A stretch of 64,000 bases of DNA from Gemmatimonadota bacterium (GTDB taxonomy: Bacteria > Gemmatimonadota > Gemmatimonadetes > Longimicrobiales > Gaopeijiaceae). The first letter of the stretch is position 1, and each line of letters begins with the position of its first letter. This document shows positions 35,084 to 43,506 of this stretch, one piece after another. The DNA lies in the NCBI GenBank assembly GCA_041390125.1, contig JAWKQN010000014.1:62001-126000 (forward strand), written 5' to 3'. The notes under the pieces were generated by a model. The model did no database searches, was not told the origin of the DNA, and worked only from the letters and a program-made list of their open reading frames with translations. A program made the translations under genes and the position numbers.

Positions 35084-37849
35084 ATGAGCCAGATCCAGGA
35101 CCCCCAGGCTTCCGCCACGCCCGGTCGTACCGCCACCCCTGAAGCCCCGACCGATTCCATCCCCGGCGTCCGGGAAACACGGTCCACGGACAAGCCCCTC
35201 ACGCTCTGGTTCTCCGAGGTGGGGATGGGAGATGCGGGGATCGTCGGGGGGAAGGCCTCGTCCCTGGGCGAGATGTACCGGGCCCTCGTGGCCAAGGGGC
35301 TCCGGGTCCCCAACGGGTTCGCCACGACGGTGGAGGCCTGGCAGGTCTTCCTGGACGCGCCGGTCGAGCGGGGCACCTGGGACGGCGTGCTGGAGGCCGA
35401 GCACGTGGGTCGGATCCGGCTGGAGGCCCAGCGCGAGCCCACGCTGCGCGCGGCGCTCTCCCGGCTGTTCCGGGACGCCCCCACCGACGACCACCTGGAG
35501 ATGCACGGCCGCACGGCGCTCGCGCGCGCCTTCGTGAAGGCCACGCCTCTGCCACCGCGTGTGCGGGAGGCGTTGGCCGCCGGCTATGCGCGCCTGACCG
35601 ACGAGTATGGCGCCGACGTGGACGTGGCGGTGCGCTCCTCGGCCACGCGCGAGGACTCCACCATGGCCTCCTTCGCCGGCCAGTACGAGTCCTTCCTCAA
35701 CATCTGCGGTCTCGAGCGCGTGCTCGAGGCCTGGAAGGGATGCGCCGCGAGCGCGTTCACCGAGCGCGCCGTCGGCTATCAGCTGTCCCGTGACATGGAC
35801 CCGCTGGAAGGCGCGCTGTCGGTGGTCGTGATGAAGATGGTGCGCTCGGACCTCGCGTCCTCCGGCGTGATGTTCACCATCGACCCCGATTCCGGCAATC
35901 CGAACATCATCCACGTCAGCTCCACCTACGGACTGGGCGAGCTGGTGGTCCAGGGCAGCGTCTCGCCGGACACGGTGCTGCTGTGGAAGGATGCGCTGCG
36001 CAAGGGCCGCTTCCCCATCGTCCATCGCACCCTGGGCGCCAAGGACCGCAAGATGGTCTACGCGATGCAGGGCGGCACGGCCACCGAGAGCGTGGACGTG
36101 GAGGCCAGCCGCCGGCGGCAGTGGTCGCTCAGGCGCGAGGAGGTGGTCGAGCTCGGCAAGATGGCCCTGCTCATCGAGGAGCATTACGGCCGCCCCATGG
36201 ACATCGAGTGGGCCAAGGACGGCTACACCGGGGAGCTGTTCATCGTGCAGGCCCGCCCGGAGACCGTCCACGGGGAGGACGGGCACACCACGCTGCGCAC
36301 CTACACCATGGATCCAGACCTGGTGCGCTCGCTCAAGAAGAAGGGCCAGGTGCTGGCCACGGGGAGCGCAGTGGGGACGCGGATCGCCTCCGGCAAGGTG
36401 CGCGTGTACAAGAGCTACGAGGAGGTCATCGTCCGCAAGCGGGCCCTGCGCACGCAGATCAAGGAAGGCCACGCGGTCCAGGATCTGCCGGCGGAGCAGC
36501 ACGTGTTCGATCCCGGCGACGTGCTCGTCACGGAGATGACGACGCCGGATTGGGAGCCGCTCATGCGCGAGGCCTCCCTCATCGTCACCGAGAAGGGCGG
36601 CCGGACCTCGCACGCGGCCATCGTGGCCCGCGAGTTCGGGATCCCCGCCATCGTGGGCTGCGAGGACGCGACGAAGATCCTGCAGCCGCTGATGGAGGTG
36701 ACCGGCTCCTGCGCGGAGGGGGAGACCGGCTATGTGTACGCCGGCATCCATCCGTTCCAGGTGGAGGAGGTGGACATCGGCGAGATCGGGGAGATGCAGA
36801 CCCAGGTCAAGCTGAACGTGGGGTTCCCCGACAAGGCCCTGCACGACGCCATGCTGCCGAGCGACGGCGTGGGTCTGGCGCGGCTCGAGTTCATCCTCAC
36901 CGCGCAGGTGGGCATCCATCCGCTCGCGCTGCTCTACTTCGAGGAGCTGCGCGACTATGCCGGCGGCGGGCCGCTGGCGCCCGAGCTCGAGCCCTACCGC
37001 GAGCGCCTGGAGCGTGAGGGCCGCAAGGAGCTGCGCGCCCTGGTGGGCGCCATCGAGCGCCGGACGCCGGCGTATGCCGACCGGCGTGAGTTCTTCGTGG
37101 ATCAGGTGCGCTACGGCGTGGCGTTGATCTGCGCGGCGTTCTATCCCAGGCCCGTGCTCGTGCGCTTGTCCGACCTGAAGTCCAACGAGTACCGCGACCT
37201 GCTCGGAGGACGCCTCTTCGAGCCGGTGGAGGAGAACCCGATGATCGCGTGGCGTGGCGCCTCGCGGTATCTCGACCCCGCGTTCACGCCGGCCTTCGAC
37301 ATGGAGTGCGATGCGCTGCGCTTCGTGCGCCAGCAGATCGGGCTGGACAACCTGCAGCTCATGGTGCCCTTCTGCCGCACGCCCGAGGAAGGGCGCGCGG
37401 TCGTGGATCTGCTCGACCAGCGAGGTCTGTCCTACCGTGCGGGCGTCCCGCTGTATCTGATGATCGAGCTACCCTCCAACGTGATCGAGGCGGAGCGCTT
37501 CATCGAGGAGATGAAGCTGGCAGGTGGATCCATCGGCTCCAACGACCTGGTGCAGACGGTGTATGCCGTCTCCCGTGACGACCTGGAGGGCTATCGCCAC
37601 CCCGTGGACGCACGCTCCCCCGCGGTCAAGTCGATGATCCGGACCGCGGTGCGTGCGTTCCAGGAGAAGGGTCTGGAGATCGGGATCTGCGGCCAGGCTC
37701 CGTCCGACCACCCGGACGAGATCCCGGCGTTCCTGGTGGAGGCGGGGATCACGTCGATGTCGGTCACGCCGGACACGCTCGTACCCGTGCGGATGGCGGT
37801 CTCCCAGGCGGAGCAGCAGCCTCGCGGGGGGAACGCCGGCACGCACTGA
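35084..37849 (+). CDS. ppsA: Phosphoenolpyruvate synthase
   Basis: A 921-residue protein of the PEP-utilising enzyme family that makes PEP from pyruvate and ATP. The N-terminal ATP-binding domain shows GGKASSLGEM and VRSSATREDSTMASFAGQYES. The phosphohistidine swivel has His510 in GGRTSHAAIVAREFG. The C-terminal TIM barrel ends with ICGQAPSDHPDE. It is about 130 residues longer than the typical 790-residue enzyme, with extra sequence before the swivel and near the start of the barrel (around LEREGRKELRALV). ATG 35084 is preferred; 35051 is an alternative. A gluconeogenic role fits a peptide-eating organism. Confidence 0.92.
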   Translation: MSQIQDPQASATPGRTATPEAPTDSIPGVRETRSTDKPLTLWFSEVGMGDAGIVGGKASSLGEMYRALVAKGLRVPNGFATTVEAWQVFLDAPVERGTWDGVLEAEHVGRIRLEAQREPTLRAALSRLFRDAPTDDHLEMHGRTALARAFVKATPLPPRVREALAAGYARLTDEYGADVDVAVRSSATREDSTMASFAGQYESFLNICGLERVLEAWKGCAASAFTERAVGYQLSRDMDPLEGALSVVVMKMVRSDLASSGVMFTIDPDSGNPNIIHVSSTYGLGELVVQGSVSPDTVLLWKDALRKGRFPIVHRTLGAKDRKMVYAMQGGTATESVDVEASRRRQWSLRREEVVELGKMALLIEEHYGRPMDIEWAKDGYTGELFIVQARPETVHGEDGHTTLRTYTMDPDLVRSLKKKGQVLATGSAVGTRIASGKVRVYKSYEEVIVRKRALRTQIKEGHAVQDLPAEQHVFDPGDVLVTEMTTPDWEPLMREASLIVTEKGGRTSHAAIVAREFGIPAIVGCEDATKILQPLMEVTGSCAEGETGYVYAGIHPFQVEEVDIGEIGEMQTQVKLNVGFPDKALHDAMLPSDGVGLARLEFILTAQVGIHPLALLYFEELRDYAGGGPLAPELEPYRERLEREGRKELRALVGAIERRTPAYADRREFFVDQVRYGVALICAAFYPRPVLVRLSDLKSNEYRDLLGGRLFEPVEENPMIAWRGASRYLDPAFTPAFDMECDALRFVRQQIGLDNLQLMVPFCRTPEEGRAVVDLLDQRGLSYRAGVPLYLMIELPSNVIEAERFIEEMKLAGGSIGSNDLVQTVYAVSRDDLEGYRHPVDARSPAVKSMIRTAVRAFQEKGLEIGICGQAPSDHPDEIPAFLVEAGITSMSVTPDTLVPVRMAVSQAEQQPRGGNAGTH

Positions 37850-37867
37850 CCGATGCAGCGGGTGCGA

Positions 37868-37903
37868 AAACGGGGTGGGGACCCGACGTCCCCCACCCCG
37901 TTT
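37868..37903. terminator. Bidirectional terminator between ppsA and mscL
   Basis: AAACGGGGTGGGG (37868-37880) pairs perfectly with CCCCACCCCGTTT (37891-37903). The A and T ends give a T run on both strands, so it can serve both converging genes. Confidence 0.8.
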
Positions 37904-37928
37904 CTGCGTTCAGCGGCCCGGCGTCCGT

Positions 37929-38372
37929 TCAGATCACCGGCGTCTTGGTCCGCGCCAGGAGATCGCGGATCTCGGTGAGCAGGACGACGTCCGCGGGAGG
38001 CGCTGCCGGCGGGGGCGGCGCAGCCTCCTCCTTGCGCTTGGCGGCATTGTAGCCCTTCACGAGCATGAAGGTCGCTCCCGCCACCATCAGGAAGGTGATG
38101 ACCTCGTTGATGAACTTGCCCCAGTTGAGGGTCACGGCGCCCGCCTCCTCGGCGGCCGCCATGGTGAGGTAGGGACCGGGGGTCGTCCCCTCCTTCAGTA
38201 CGGCGAACAACTGGGTGAAGTCGAAGCCGCCCACGCCGAGCCCGACGACCGGGCTGACGATGTCGGCGACGAGAGAGCCCACGACGGTGGTGAACGCGGC
38301 GCCGATGATGATGCCGACCGCCATGTCGAACATGTTGCCCTTCAGGGCGAACTCCTTGAACTCCTTGAGCAC
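37929..38372 (-). CDS. mscL: Large-conductance mechanosensitive channel
   Basis: A 147-residue protein. LKEFKEFALKGNMFDMAVG is the N-terminal amphipathic helix and TM1 start, and GKFINEVITFLMVAGATFMLV is TM2. The C-terminal bundle ends LLTEIRDLLARTK. It begins at GTG 38372, chosen because GGAAGGAGG lies six bases upstream. It releases solutes on hypo-osmotic shock from the inner membrane. Confidence 0.95.
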   Translation of the reverse strand: MLKEFKEFALKGNMFDMAVGIIIGAAFTTVVGSLVADIVSPVVGLGVGGFDFTQLFAVLKEGTTPGPYLTMAAAEEAGAVTLNWGKFINEVITFLMVAGATFMLVKGYNAAKRKEEAAPPPPAAPPADVVLLTEIRDLLARTKTPVI

Positions 38373-38651
38373 CTTGAGCCTCCTTCCGAGGTGCCGGACT
38401 CCGCGAGCGGCGACCCCCCGGCCGACCGCCCGGAGCGCCTTCCGGCGCTCCGCGGCCAAGCTATCAGGGGAGCGCCGGCCACCGCCACCGGCCCGGTCCC
38501 CACCGCGCTGGACCCCCACGGACCACACGGTGCAGCGTGCACACGCCTTGCGCGGCGCGGGCGCCGGCGCCTTCTTTCCTGCGACTCCGCGCGTCGTCCC
38601 CCGGCGCCGGAGCTTCTCCGCACGCAGAAAACCACCCCCGGGACAGGCCGG

Positions 38652-39260
38652 ATGCAGGACGAGCGGCTCCCACCTTCCCCGATCTCCGACGACGAGCTGG
38701 TGCAGCGGGCGCTCGCGAGCGGACGCGGCGACCTGCGCGCGTTCGACGAGTTGGTCCGCCGCCACCAGGAGCGGATCTCCGCCAATTGCCGCTACCTCAC
38801 CGGATCGCGCGACGACGCGCCCGACCTTACCCAGGAGGTGTTCGTCAAAGCCTATTTCGGCCTGCGCGGCTTCGAAGGGCGCGCCCAGTTCGGCACCTGG
38901 CTGCAGCGCATCAAGGTCAACCACTGCCTCAACTTCATGGATCGGCGCAAGCGTGAGCGCCTCGAGGCGCTCGACGACGTACCCGCAGCGGCCTCCGGAC
39001 CGCTGACGGTGCAACCGGAGGCCGACGGAGAGCTGCAGCGGCAGGAGCACCGCAGGGCCATCCACGCCGTGCTGTCGGAGATGAACGACACGCTGCGCGT
39101 GCCCTTGATCATGTGTGACATGGACGAATTGTCGTACCAGGAGATCGCCGAGGCGCTGGGCATCGGGCTGTCGGCGGTGAAGATGCGCATCAAGCGCGGC
39201 CGCGAGGAATTCCGCCGCCGCTACGAGGCGTTGCAGGACGTGCACGCGATGGCCAGCTGA
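38652..39260 (+). CDS. ECF-type RNA polymerase sigma factor
   Basis: A 202-residue sigma factor with region 2 (FDELVRRHQERISANCRYLTG, DAPDLTQEVFVKAYFGLRGF, FGTWLQRIKVNHCLNFMDRR) and region 4 (LRVPLIMCDMDELSYQEIAEALGIGLSAVKMRIKRGR). Regions 1.1 and 3 are lacking. It is followed 11 bases later by a small membrane protein and an MscS-like channel. The layout sigma factor, small membrane anti-sigma candidate, then effector suggests an envelope or osmotic stress operon. Confidence 0.9.
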   Translation: MQDERLPPSPISDDELVQRALASGRGDLRAFDELVRRHQERISANCRYLTGSRDDAPDLTQEVFVKAYFGLRGFEGRAQFGTWLQRIKVNHCLNFMDRRKRERLEALDDVPAAASGPLTVQPEADGELQRQEHRRAIHAVLSEMNDTLRVPLIMCDMDELSYQEIAEALGIGLSAVKMRIKRGREEFRRRYEALQDVHAMAS

Positions 39261-39271
39261 GCGGGCGATCC

Positions 39272-39547
39272 GTGCCGGAGGACACCCACCCCCGAGAAGA
39301 CGAACCCCTCACGGACGACGAGCTCGGCCCACCCGTGGTCGAGCTGCGCACCCTGAGGGACCCGGTTCCGCCGGCCGTGCTGGCGAGGATCGGCAACACC
39401 ATCCGGCGCCGGGAGTTGGCGGCGGACGTCACGCGCTTCTGGCTCTGGACGCCGTTCCTCGTGCTCATGGAGTACGTGGGGGCGGCCTTCGAGAGCCTGG
39501 ACTCCAGGGGAAGCACCCTCAAGGAAGGTGGGACGGACGACGCATGA
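39272..39547 (+). CDS. Small membrane protein, candidate anti-sigma factor
   Basis: A 91-residue protein from GTG 39272. The N-terminal half is acidic, then comes ARIGNTIRRREL and one hydrophobic segment, FWLWTPFLVLMEYVGAAF (about 56-73). It has no HxxxCxxC zinc motif. Position between an ECF sigma factor and a channel is the main argument for an anti-sigma role; the family is not recognised. Its stop overlaps the MscS gene. Confidence 0.55.
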   Translation: MPEDTHPREDEPLTDDELGPPVVELRTLRDPVPPAVLARIGNTIRRRELAADVTRFWLWTPFLVLMEYVGAAFESLDSRGSTLKEGGTDDA

Positions 39548-40359
39548 ACGAGATGCGAGAGCAGTTGACGGTGGCGTTCCGCGACCTCGGCCTGAGCCTG
39601 GTGGCGGGGATCCCCAAGCTGGTGCTGGCACTGATCCTCCTGGTGGTGGCGGTCGTCATCTCCCGGGTGGTGGCCGCCTTCGTACGCCTCGTGCTGCGGC
39701 GCGTCGGGCTGGACGGGCTGGTGACCCGTAGCGGGCTGGATCGCTCCCTGCGACAGCTCGGCATCACGGCTCCGCTGTCGCAGATCCTGCCCAAGGTCGT
39801 CTACTATCTCCTGCTGATCCTGCTGGCGCGGGCGGCCGCGGATGGTCTGGGGCTCACGTCGGTCTCCTCCGCGATCGGCACCTTCATGGGCTATCTGCCC
39901 AACGTCTTCGCGGCCGCCGTGATCCTGGTGCTGGGGAGCGCCGCCGCGCAGTTCGCCGGACGTGCCGTCACCCAGGCAGCCGCCAACTCCGGCATCGAGT
40001 TCGCCAGCTCGCTCGGAGGCATGGTGGGCGCCGTGGTCCTGGCGATCGTCGGCATCATGGCCATCGGTCAGCTCCAGGTGGAGACCGACATCGTCCGCAT
40101 CGTGGTGACGGCCCTCCTGGTGGGCATGGCCGCGGCCTTCGCGCTGTCCTTCGGCCTCGGCAGCCGACGCATCACGCTCAACATCATCGCCGGATTCTAC
40201 GCCCGGAAGACGTTCCAGATCGGCCAGGAGATGGAGATCCGGGGCGAGCGGGGCGTGCTCAAGGCCATCACGCCCACGCAGACGCTCCTGGACCAGGACG
40301 GCCGCACCGTGGCGGTGGCCAACACCACGTTCCTGGACGAGGTGGTCAAGCAGGGGTAG
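39544..40359 (+). CDS. MscS-like small-conductance mechanosensitive channel
   Basis: A 271-residue membrane protein with four to five hydrophobic helices, a glycine/alanine-rich pore-like helix (GMAAAFALSFGLG), and the beta domain sequence KAITPTQTLLDQDGRTVAVANTTF, close to the MscS pattern with dG..v.vpN. It is short and ends soon after that domain, without the large C-terminal vestibule of E. coli MscS. It is the third gene of the sigma factor operon and overlaps its upstream neighbour. Confidence 0.82.
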   Translation: MNEMREQLTVAFRDLGLSLVAGIPKLVLALILLVVAVVISRVVAAFVRLVLRRVGLDGLVTRSGLDRSLRQLGITAPLSQILPKVVYYLLLILLARAAADGLGLTSVSSAIGTFMGYLPNVFAAAVILVLGSAAAQFAGRAVTQAAANSGIEFASSLGGMVGAVVLAIVGIMAIGQLQVETDIVRIVVTALLVGMAAAFALSFGLGSRRITLNIIAGFYARKTFQIGQEMEIRGERGVLKAITPTQTLLDQDGRTVAVANTTFLDEVVKQG

Positions 40360-40538
40360 GCGACGCGCTGCAGGTGCGGCTCGACCCGTCGACCCGCGGC
40401 CGCGCCTTCGCGCTCCGACCGCCCCGTGTGACTTTTCCAGCCATCCACCGCTCCGTCGCACGAGGCGCCGGAGGGACGGAGGGAGCTCCCGTACCCCCGG
40501 GGAGCGCATCGAACCGAACCACAGGAGACAGATCGGAC

Positions 40539-41381
40539 ATGTCGGGTCTTCGATACGGAATCGCGCTGGCGTGGCTGGCCGCGGGGATGGCCGCCCCCCT
40601 GGCCGCCCAGGACGAACGGCCGCTGGGCTGGGCGGATCAGGCCGAGCTCACGTTCGTGATGACGGGGGGGAACGCCTCGGCCAGCACCCTGGGCCTCAAG
40701 AACACCCTGCTCTACAACTGGCCCCGGGCCACCTTCCAGCTCGCGGCGGGGGGTGTACGCACGGAATCGGGGATCATCACGCGGACGGCGACCGGCACGT
40801 CGACCGACTTCGACGTCGTCGAGGACACCAACAACGAGTTGACCGCGGAGAACTACTACCTGCGTTCGCGCTATGATCATCAGGTCGGAAGCGCCGCCTA
40901 CCTGTTCGGAGGCGCGGGCTGGAACCGCAACACGTTCGCCGGGATCCAGAACCGGTACAACTTCGTGAGCGGCGCGGGCCGCGCCTGGGTGGACACGGAG
41001 GATCGCCGGTTCAAGACCGATCTCGGCCTCACGTACACCATCCAGGACGACGTGGTCGAGGATCCGACCTCCCAGGACTCGTTCCTCGGCCTGCGGGCGG
41101 AGTACGACGCCCTGCGCCGTCTCACGGAGACCACTGTGTTCGCGAGCACGCTGGGCGTGGACGAGAACCTGAACGAGACGTCCGATCTGCGGGCGGATTG
41201 GACCAATTCGTTGACCGTCACCATGTCGGCCAACCTCGCCATCAAGACCAGCCTCCAGCTGCTCTTCGACAACGAGCCTTCCCTGGTGGAGGTCCCGCTG
41301 GCCTCGGGCACCGGGACGGTCCTGACGCCGCTCGGGAAGACCGATTCCGTCTTCACCGTCGCGGTGGTGGCGAGCTTCTGA
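40539..41381 (+). CDS. DUF481 outer-membrane beta-barrel protein (YdiY-like)
   Basis: A 280-residue protein with a signal peptide (1-23, ending PLAAQ) and a DUF481 pattern of alternating strands: WADQAELTFVMTGGNASAS, ENYYLRSRYDHQVGSAAYLFGG, and a C-terminus ending VFTVAVVASF, an aromatic-terminated strand for barrel insertion. ACAGGAGA precedes the start. The family is upregulated by salt or metabolic stress in some bacteria, but its function is unknown. Confidence 0.85.
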   Translation: MSGLRYGIALAWLAAGMAAPLAAQDERPLGWADQAELTFVMTGGNASASTLGLKNTLLYNWPRATFQLAAGGVRTESGIITRTATGTSTDFDVVEDTNNELTAENYYLRSRYDHQVGSAAYLFGGAGWNRNTFAGIQNRYNFVSGAGRAWVDTEDRRFKTDLGLTYTIQDDVVEDPTSQDSFLGLRAEYDALRRLTETTVFASTLGVDENLNETSDLRADWTNSLTVTMSANLAIKTSLQLLFDNEPSLVEVPLASGTGTVLTPLGKTDSVFTVAVVASF

Positions 41382-41395
41382 GCCTCCACGACCGG

Positions 41396-41420
41396 GGGGC
41401 GGCCCGGTAGGGGCCGCCCC
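41396..41420 (+). terminator. GC hairpin after the DUF481 gene
   Basis: GGGGCGGCCC (41396-41405) pairs perfectly with 41411-41420 over a five-base loop. Confidence 0.55.
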
Positions 41421-41547
41421 GACCGGCACCCCTCGCGCGCCCCAGGGCGGGCTACCTCGGGAACCCCGCCCGCATCGCGGCCGCGGGAGCTGGTTGCCTG
41501 ACGGGTCGGGGCGCCCGGGACGGAAGGGGGTCACGTCCGGATACACG

Positions 41548-41580
41548 AAGGCCGCCGGCTCCCACGAGCCGGCGGCCTTT
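41548..41580. terminator. Bidirectional terminator between DUF481 and rpsN
   Basis: AAGGCCGCCGGCTC (41548-41561) pairs perfectly with 41566-41579 over CCAC, and T at 41580 extends the tail. The AA/TT ends make it usable from both strands. Confidence 0.75.
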
Positions 41581-41621
41581 CGTCCCTACGGCGTCCCCGG
41601 GTGACCCGGGTCCGCGATTCC

Positions 41622-41927
41622 CTACCAGCTGGACTTGCGGACCCCGGGGATCATCCCTTCGAGGGCGTTGTCCCGGAACGCGATCCGGGAGAGCCCGAAC
41701 CGGCGCAGGTACGCCCGCGGGCGACCCGAGAACTGGCAGCGGTTGCGGACGCGCACGGGGCTGGCGTCACGCGGCATCTTGCGGATCTTGGCCTGGGCCT
41801 CGCGCTTCTCCAGCGAGGTGGCGTCGGGATCCTTCATGATGGCGATCAGGGCCCGCCGGCGCTCCGCGTAGCGCTGGACCAGCTCCTGCCGCTTCTCGTT
41901 CTTTTCGATCTTGCCTTTCTTGGCCAT
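41622..41927 (-). CDS. rpsN: 30S ribosomal protein S14, zinc-free form
   Basis: A 101-residue S14 starting MAKKGKIEKNEKRQELVQRY. The body has RNRCQFSGRPRAYLRRFGLSR and the C-terminus GVRKSSW. It lacks the two CxxC motifs of the short zinc-binding S14, so it is the long zinc-independent form. It stands alone, away from the S10/spc ribosomal operon where the essential copy usually lies. Such copies are often Zur-regulated alternates; no Zur box was recognised here. Confidence 0.95.
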   Translation of the reverse strand: MAKKGKIEKNEKRQELVQRYAERRRALIAIMKDPDATSLEKREAQAKIRKMPRDASPVRVRNRCQFSGRPRAYLRRFGLSRIAFRDNALEGMIPGVRKSSW

Positions 41928-41964
41928 GTACGTCCCGGGTCTTTTCCGTGTAGTCGAGCCGGGA

Positions 41965-41994
41965 AAGATAGCGCCACGGGGGATGGGGCGCCAA
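41965..41994 (-). promoter_or_regulatory. Candidate rpsN promoter
   Basis: On the minus strand TTGGCG (complement of 41989-41994) and TATCTT (complement of 41965-41970) are spaced by 18 bp. The predicted leader is about 30 bases. Confidence 0.5.
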
Positions 41995-42307
41995 CCCCAG
42001 CCGGGTCCCTCTCCAGGGGAGCGGTTCCTCCCGCCGGGCGCGGCTGGCGGGGGCTCCAGCCCCCGAGCCCCCTCCCCCACGCCCCCCGACCCGACGGACG
42101 CCCCTCCTGGCCTGCGCCCACGCCGATCGGGCCCTTCCGCAGGCAACGGAACGGGTCGTCCAGCGCCCCTCGGAGAGCGGCGGTCGGGTGGGGCCCCACG
42201 GCTTCCCCGGACCCGATGGTCAGGCGCCCGGAGGTCCTAATCCGCAGTGGGGACAACGCCTACGCCAGAGCCCGCGAAGGGCGCCGCCCGGACCCCTGGC
42301 CCGTCGC

Positions 42308-42336
42308 TTGCCGGGTCCGTGGGCGGCCAATACGTT
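42308..42336 (+). promoter_or_regulatory. Candidate promoter of the XRE regulator
   Basis: TTGCCG (42308-42313) and TACGTT (42331-42336) are separated by exactly 17 bp. The start would be near 42343, giving a 49-base leader with AGGAG just before the ATG at 42392. Confidence 0.5.
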
Positions 42337-42391
42337 GGTGCCCGTTCGACCAGGGCACGCTCGCACCGGGCGCGCCCCATGTAGGAGTTTG

Positions 42392-42811
42392 ATGAAGGAC
42401 GAGCCGGAATTGATCACCTCCCCCGTCGGTGACGTCCTCGCGGGTTTCCGCGATCGCTTGCGCCTGGCGATGAGCGTTCGAGGCATCACGCAGACCGAAC
42501 TTGGCAAACGCATCGGAGTGCGGCAGGCCACCGTGAGCCAGTGGCTGAGCCGGACCAATCCATCCGAGCCCAAAGCGGACCAGCTGCTGCGCCTCCCCGA
42601 CGCGCTGGGCATCAACGGCCACTGGTTGTTGACCGGGCGCGGCTCCATGGACGACACGCCCGGAGACGTCGAGGCCAAGCTGGAGGCCATCCGCCGCATC
42701 CTCGACGCCGACGTGGCCCGCGCCGCGGGTCTGAAGCGGCGCAACGAACAGGACCTGCGCGGTCCCAACGGCGGCGACGGTCGACTGAGCCCCGGGCCGA
42801 ACGGCGTCTAG
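42392..42811 (+). CDS. XRE-family helix-turn-helix regulator
   Basis: A 139-residue protein. Residues 20-80 form a Cro/CI-type HTH (GITQTELGKRIGVRQATVSQ, ending GINGHWLLTGRG). The C-terminal 50 residues are a charged tail with no recognised sensor or protease domain. TAGGAG precedes the ATG. It is an orphan, with no phage gene or toxin nearby. Confidence 0.85.
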   Translation: MKDEPELITSPVGDVLAGFRDRLRLAMSVRGITQTELGKRIGVRQATVSQWLSRTNPSEPKADQLLRLPDALGINGHWLLTGRGSMDDTPGDVEAKLEAIRRILDADVARAAGLKRRNEQDLRGPNGGDGRLSPGPNGV

Positions 42812-42913
42812 GCGTTCGCGGAGGGGGCCGTGCGGCTCCAGCCCTCCCGCGGGGCGCCCGGGGGTCCGGTTCCGGCGGGGTCCGCGAGTCGCGGGTCGTC
42901 CCGGCGTGCCCCT

Positions 42914-43273
42914 TCAGCCCCCGGCCCGGCTCAGCATGGGGCCGAGGGGTCTGCCCCCCACCAGGTGCAGATGCAGGTGGAACACCTCCTGCCCCCCGTG
43001 CGCGCGGCAGTTGATGAGCAGGCGGTAGCCATCTTCGGCGATCCCCTCCTGCCGCGCGAGCTCCGCCGCCACCCGCACCATCCGCCCGACCACGGCTTCG
43101 TCCGCCTCGGACACATCGTCGGCCGTCGGGATCACATGATTCGGGACGATCAGGATGTGGACCGGCGCCTGCGGATGGATGTCCCGGAACGCGGTCACGA
43201 GGTCGTCCTGGTGGACGATGTCAGCCGGGATCTCCCCGCGGACGATGCGGGCGAAGAGCGTGTCGTCACTCAT
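42914..43273 (-). CDS. HIT-family nucleotide-binding protein (HINT-like)
   Basis: A 119-residue protein starting MSDDTLFARIVRGEIPADIV, with the histidine triad HLHLHLVGG and APVHILIVPNHVIPT. HINT proteins hydrolyse AMP-lysine or other adenosine phosphoramidates. The length and motif positions match the HinT branch. It converges with the XRE gene. Confidence 0.92.
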   Translation of the reverse strand: MSDDTLFARIVRGEIPADIVHQDDLVTAFRDIHPQAPVHILIVPNHVIPTADDVSEADEAVVGRMVRVAAELARQEGIAEDGYRLLINCRAHGGQEVFHLHLHLVGGRPLGPMLSRAGG

Positions 43274-43312
43274 GGGTCGGTGGGTTGGGGAGGCGGTCCT
43301 CCGGGATGATCG

Positions 43313-43333
43313 CCCCCGCGTTGGACGCGGGGG
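43313..43333 (-). terminator. GC hairpin upstream of the HIT gene
   Basis: CCCCCGCG (43313-43320) pairs with CGCGGGGG (43326-43333) over a five-base loop. On the minus strand it could end readthrough from the TolB-type gene before the HIT promoter. Confidence 0.4.
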
Positions 43334-43388
43334 TGGACACCCGAGCTTAGTGGCAGGGAGCGCAGCGCGCACCGCGCCCCGACGTAGC

Positions 43389-43421
43389 TCGGCCTCCCCA
43401 CCCGAAGGGCAGGGAGGCCGA
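43389..43421 (-). terminator. Terminator after the TolB-type lipoprotein gene
   Basis: TCGGCCTCCC (43389-43398) pairs perfectly with GGGAGGCCGA (43412-43421). It lies about 90 bases downstream of the minus-strand gene. Confidence 0.55.
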
Positions 43422-43506
43422 AGGAGGCGGGACCACACGTAGGGGATCGAGTCGGACGCCACGAAGGGCGAGGGTGGTACACCCCTCCGCGGGCCCCGCA
43501 CTCCAA

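Larger units (their letters stand above)
41928..42391. other. Divergent intergenic region
   Basis: The 464 bases between rpsN and the XRE gene hold one candidate promoter for each gene (annotated separately). The central part is Pro/Gly-codon-like low complexity with no supported gene. Confidence 0.5.
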
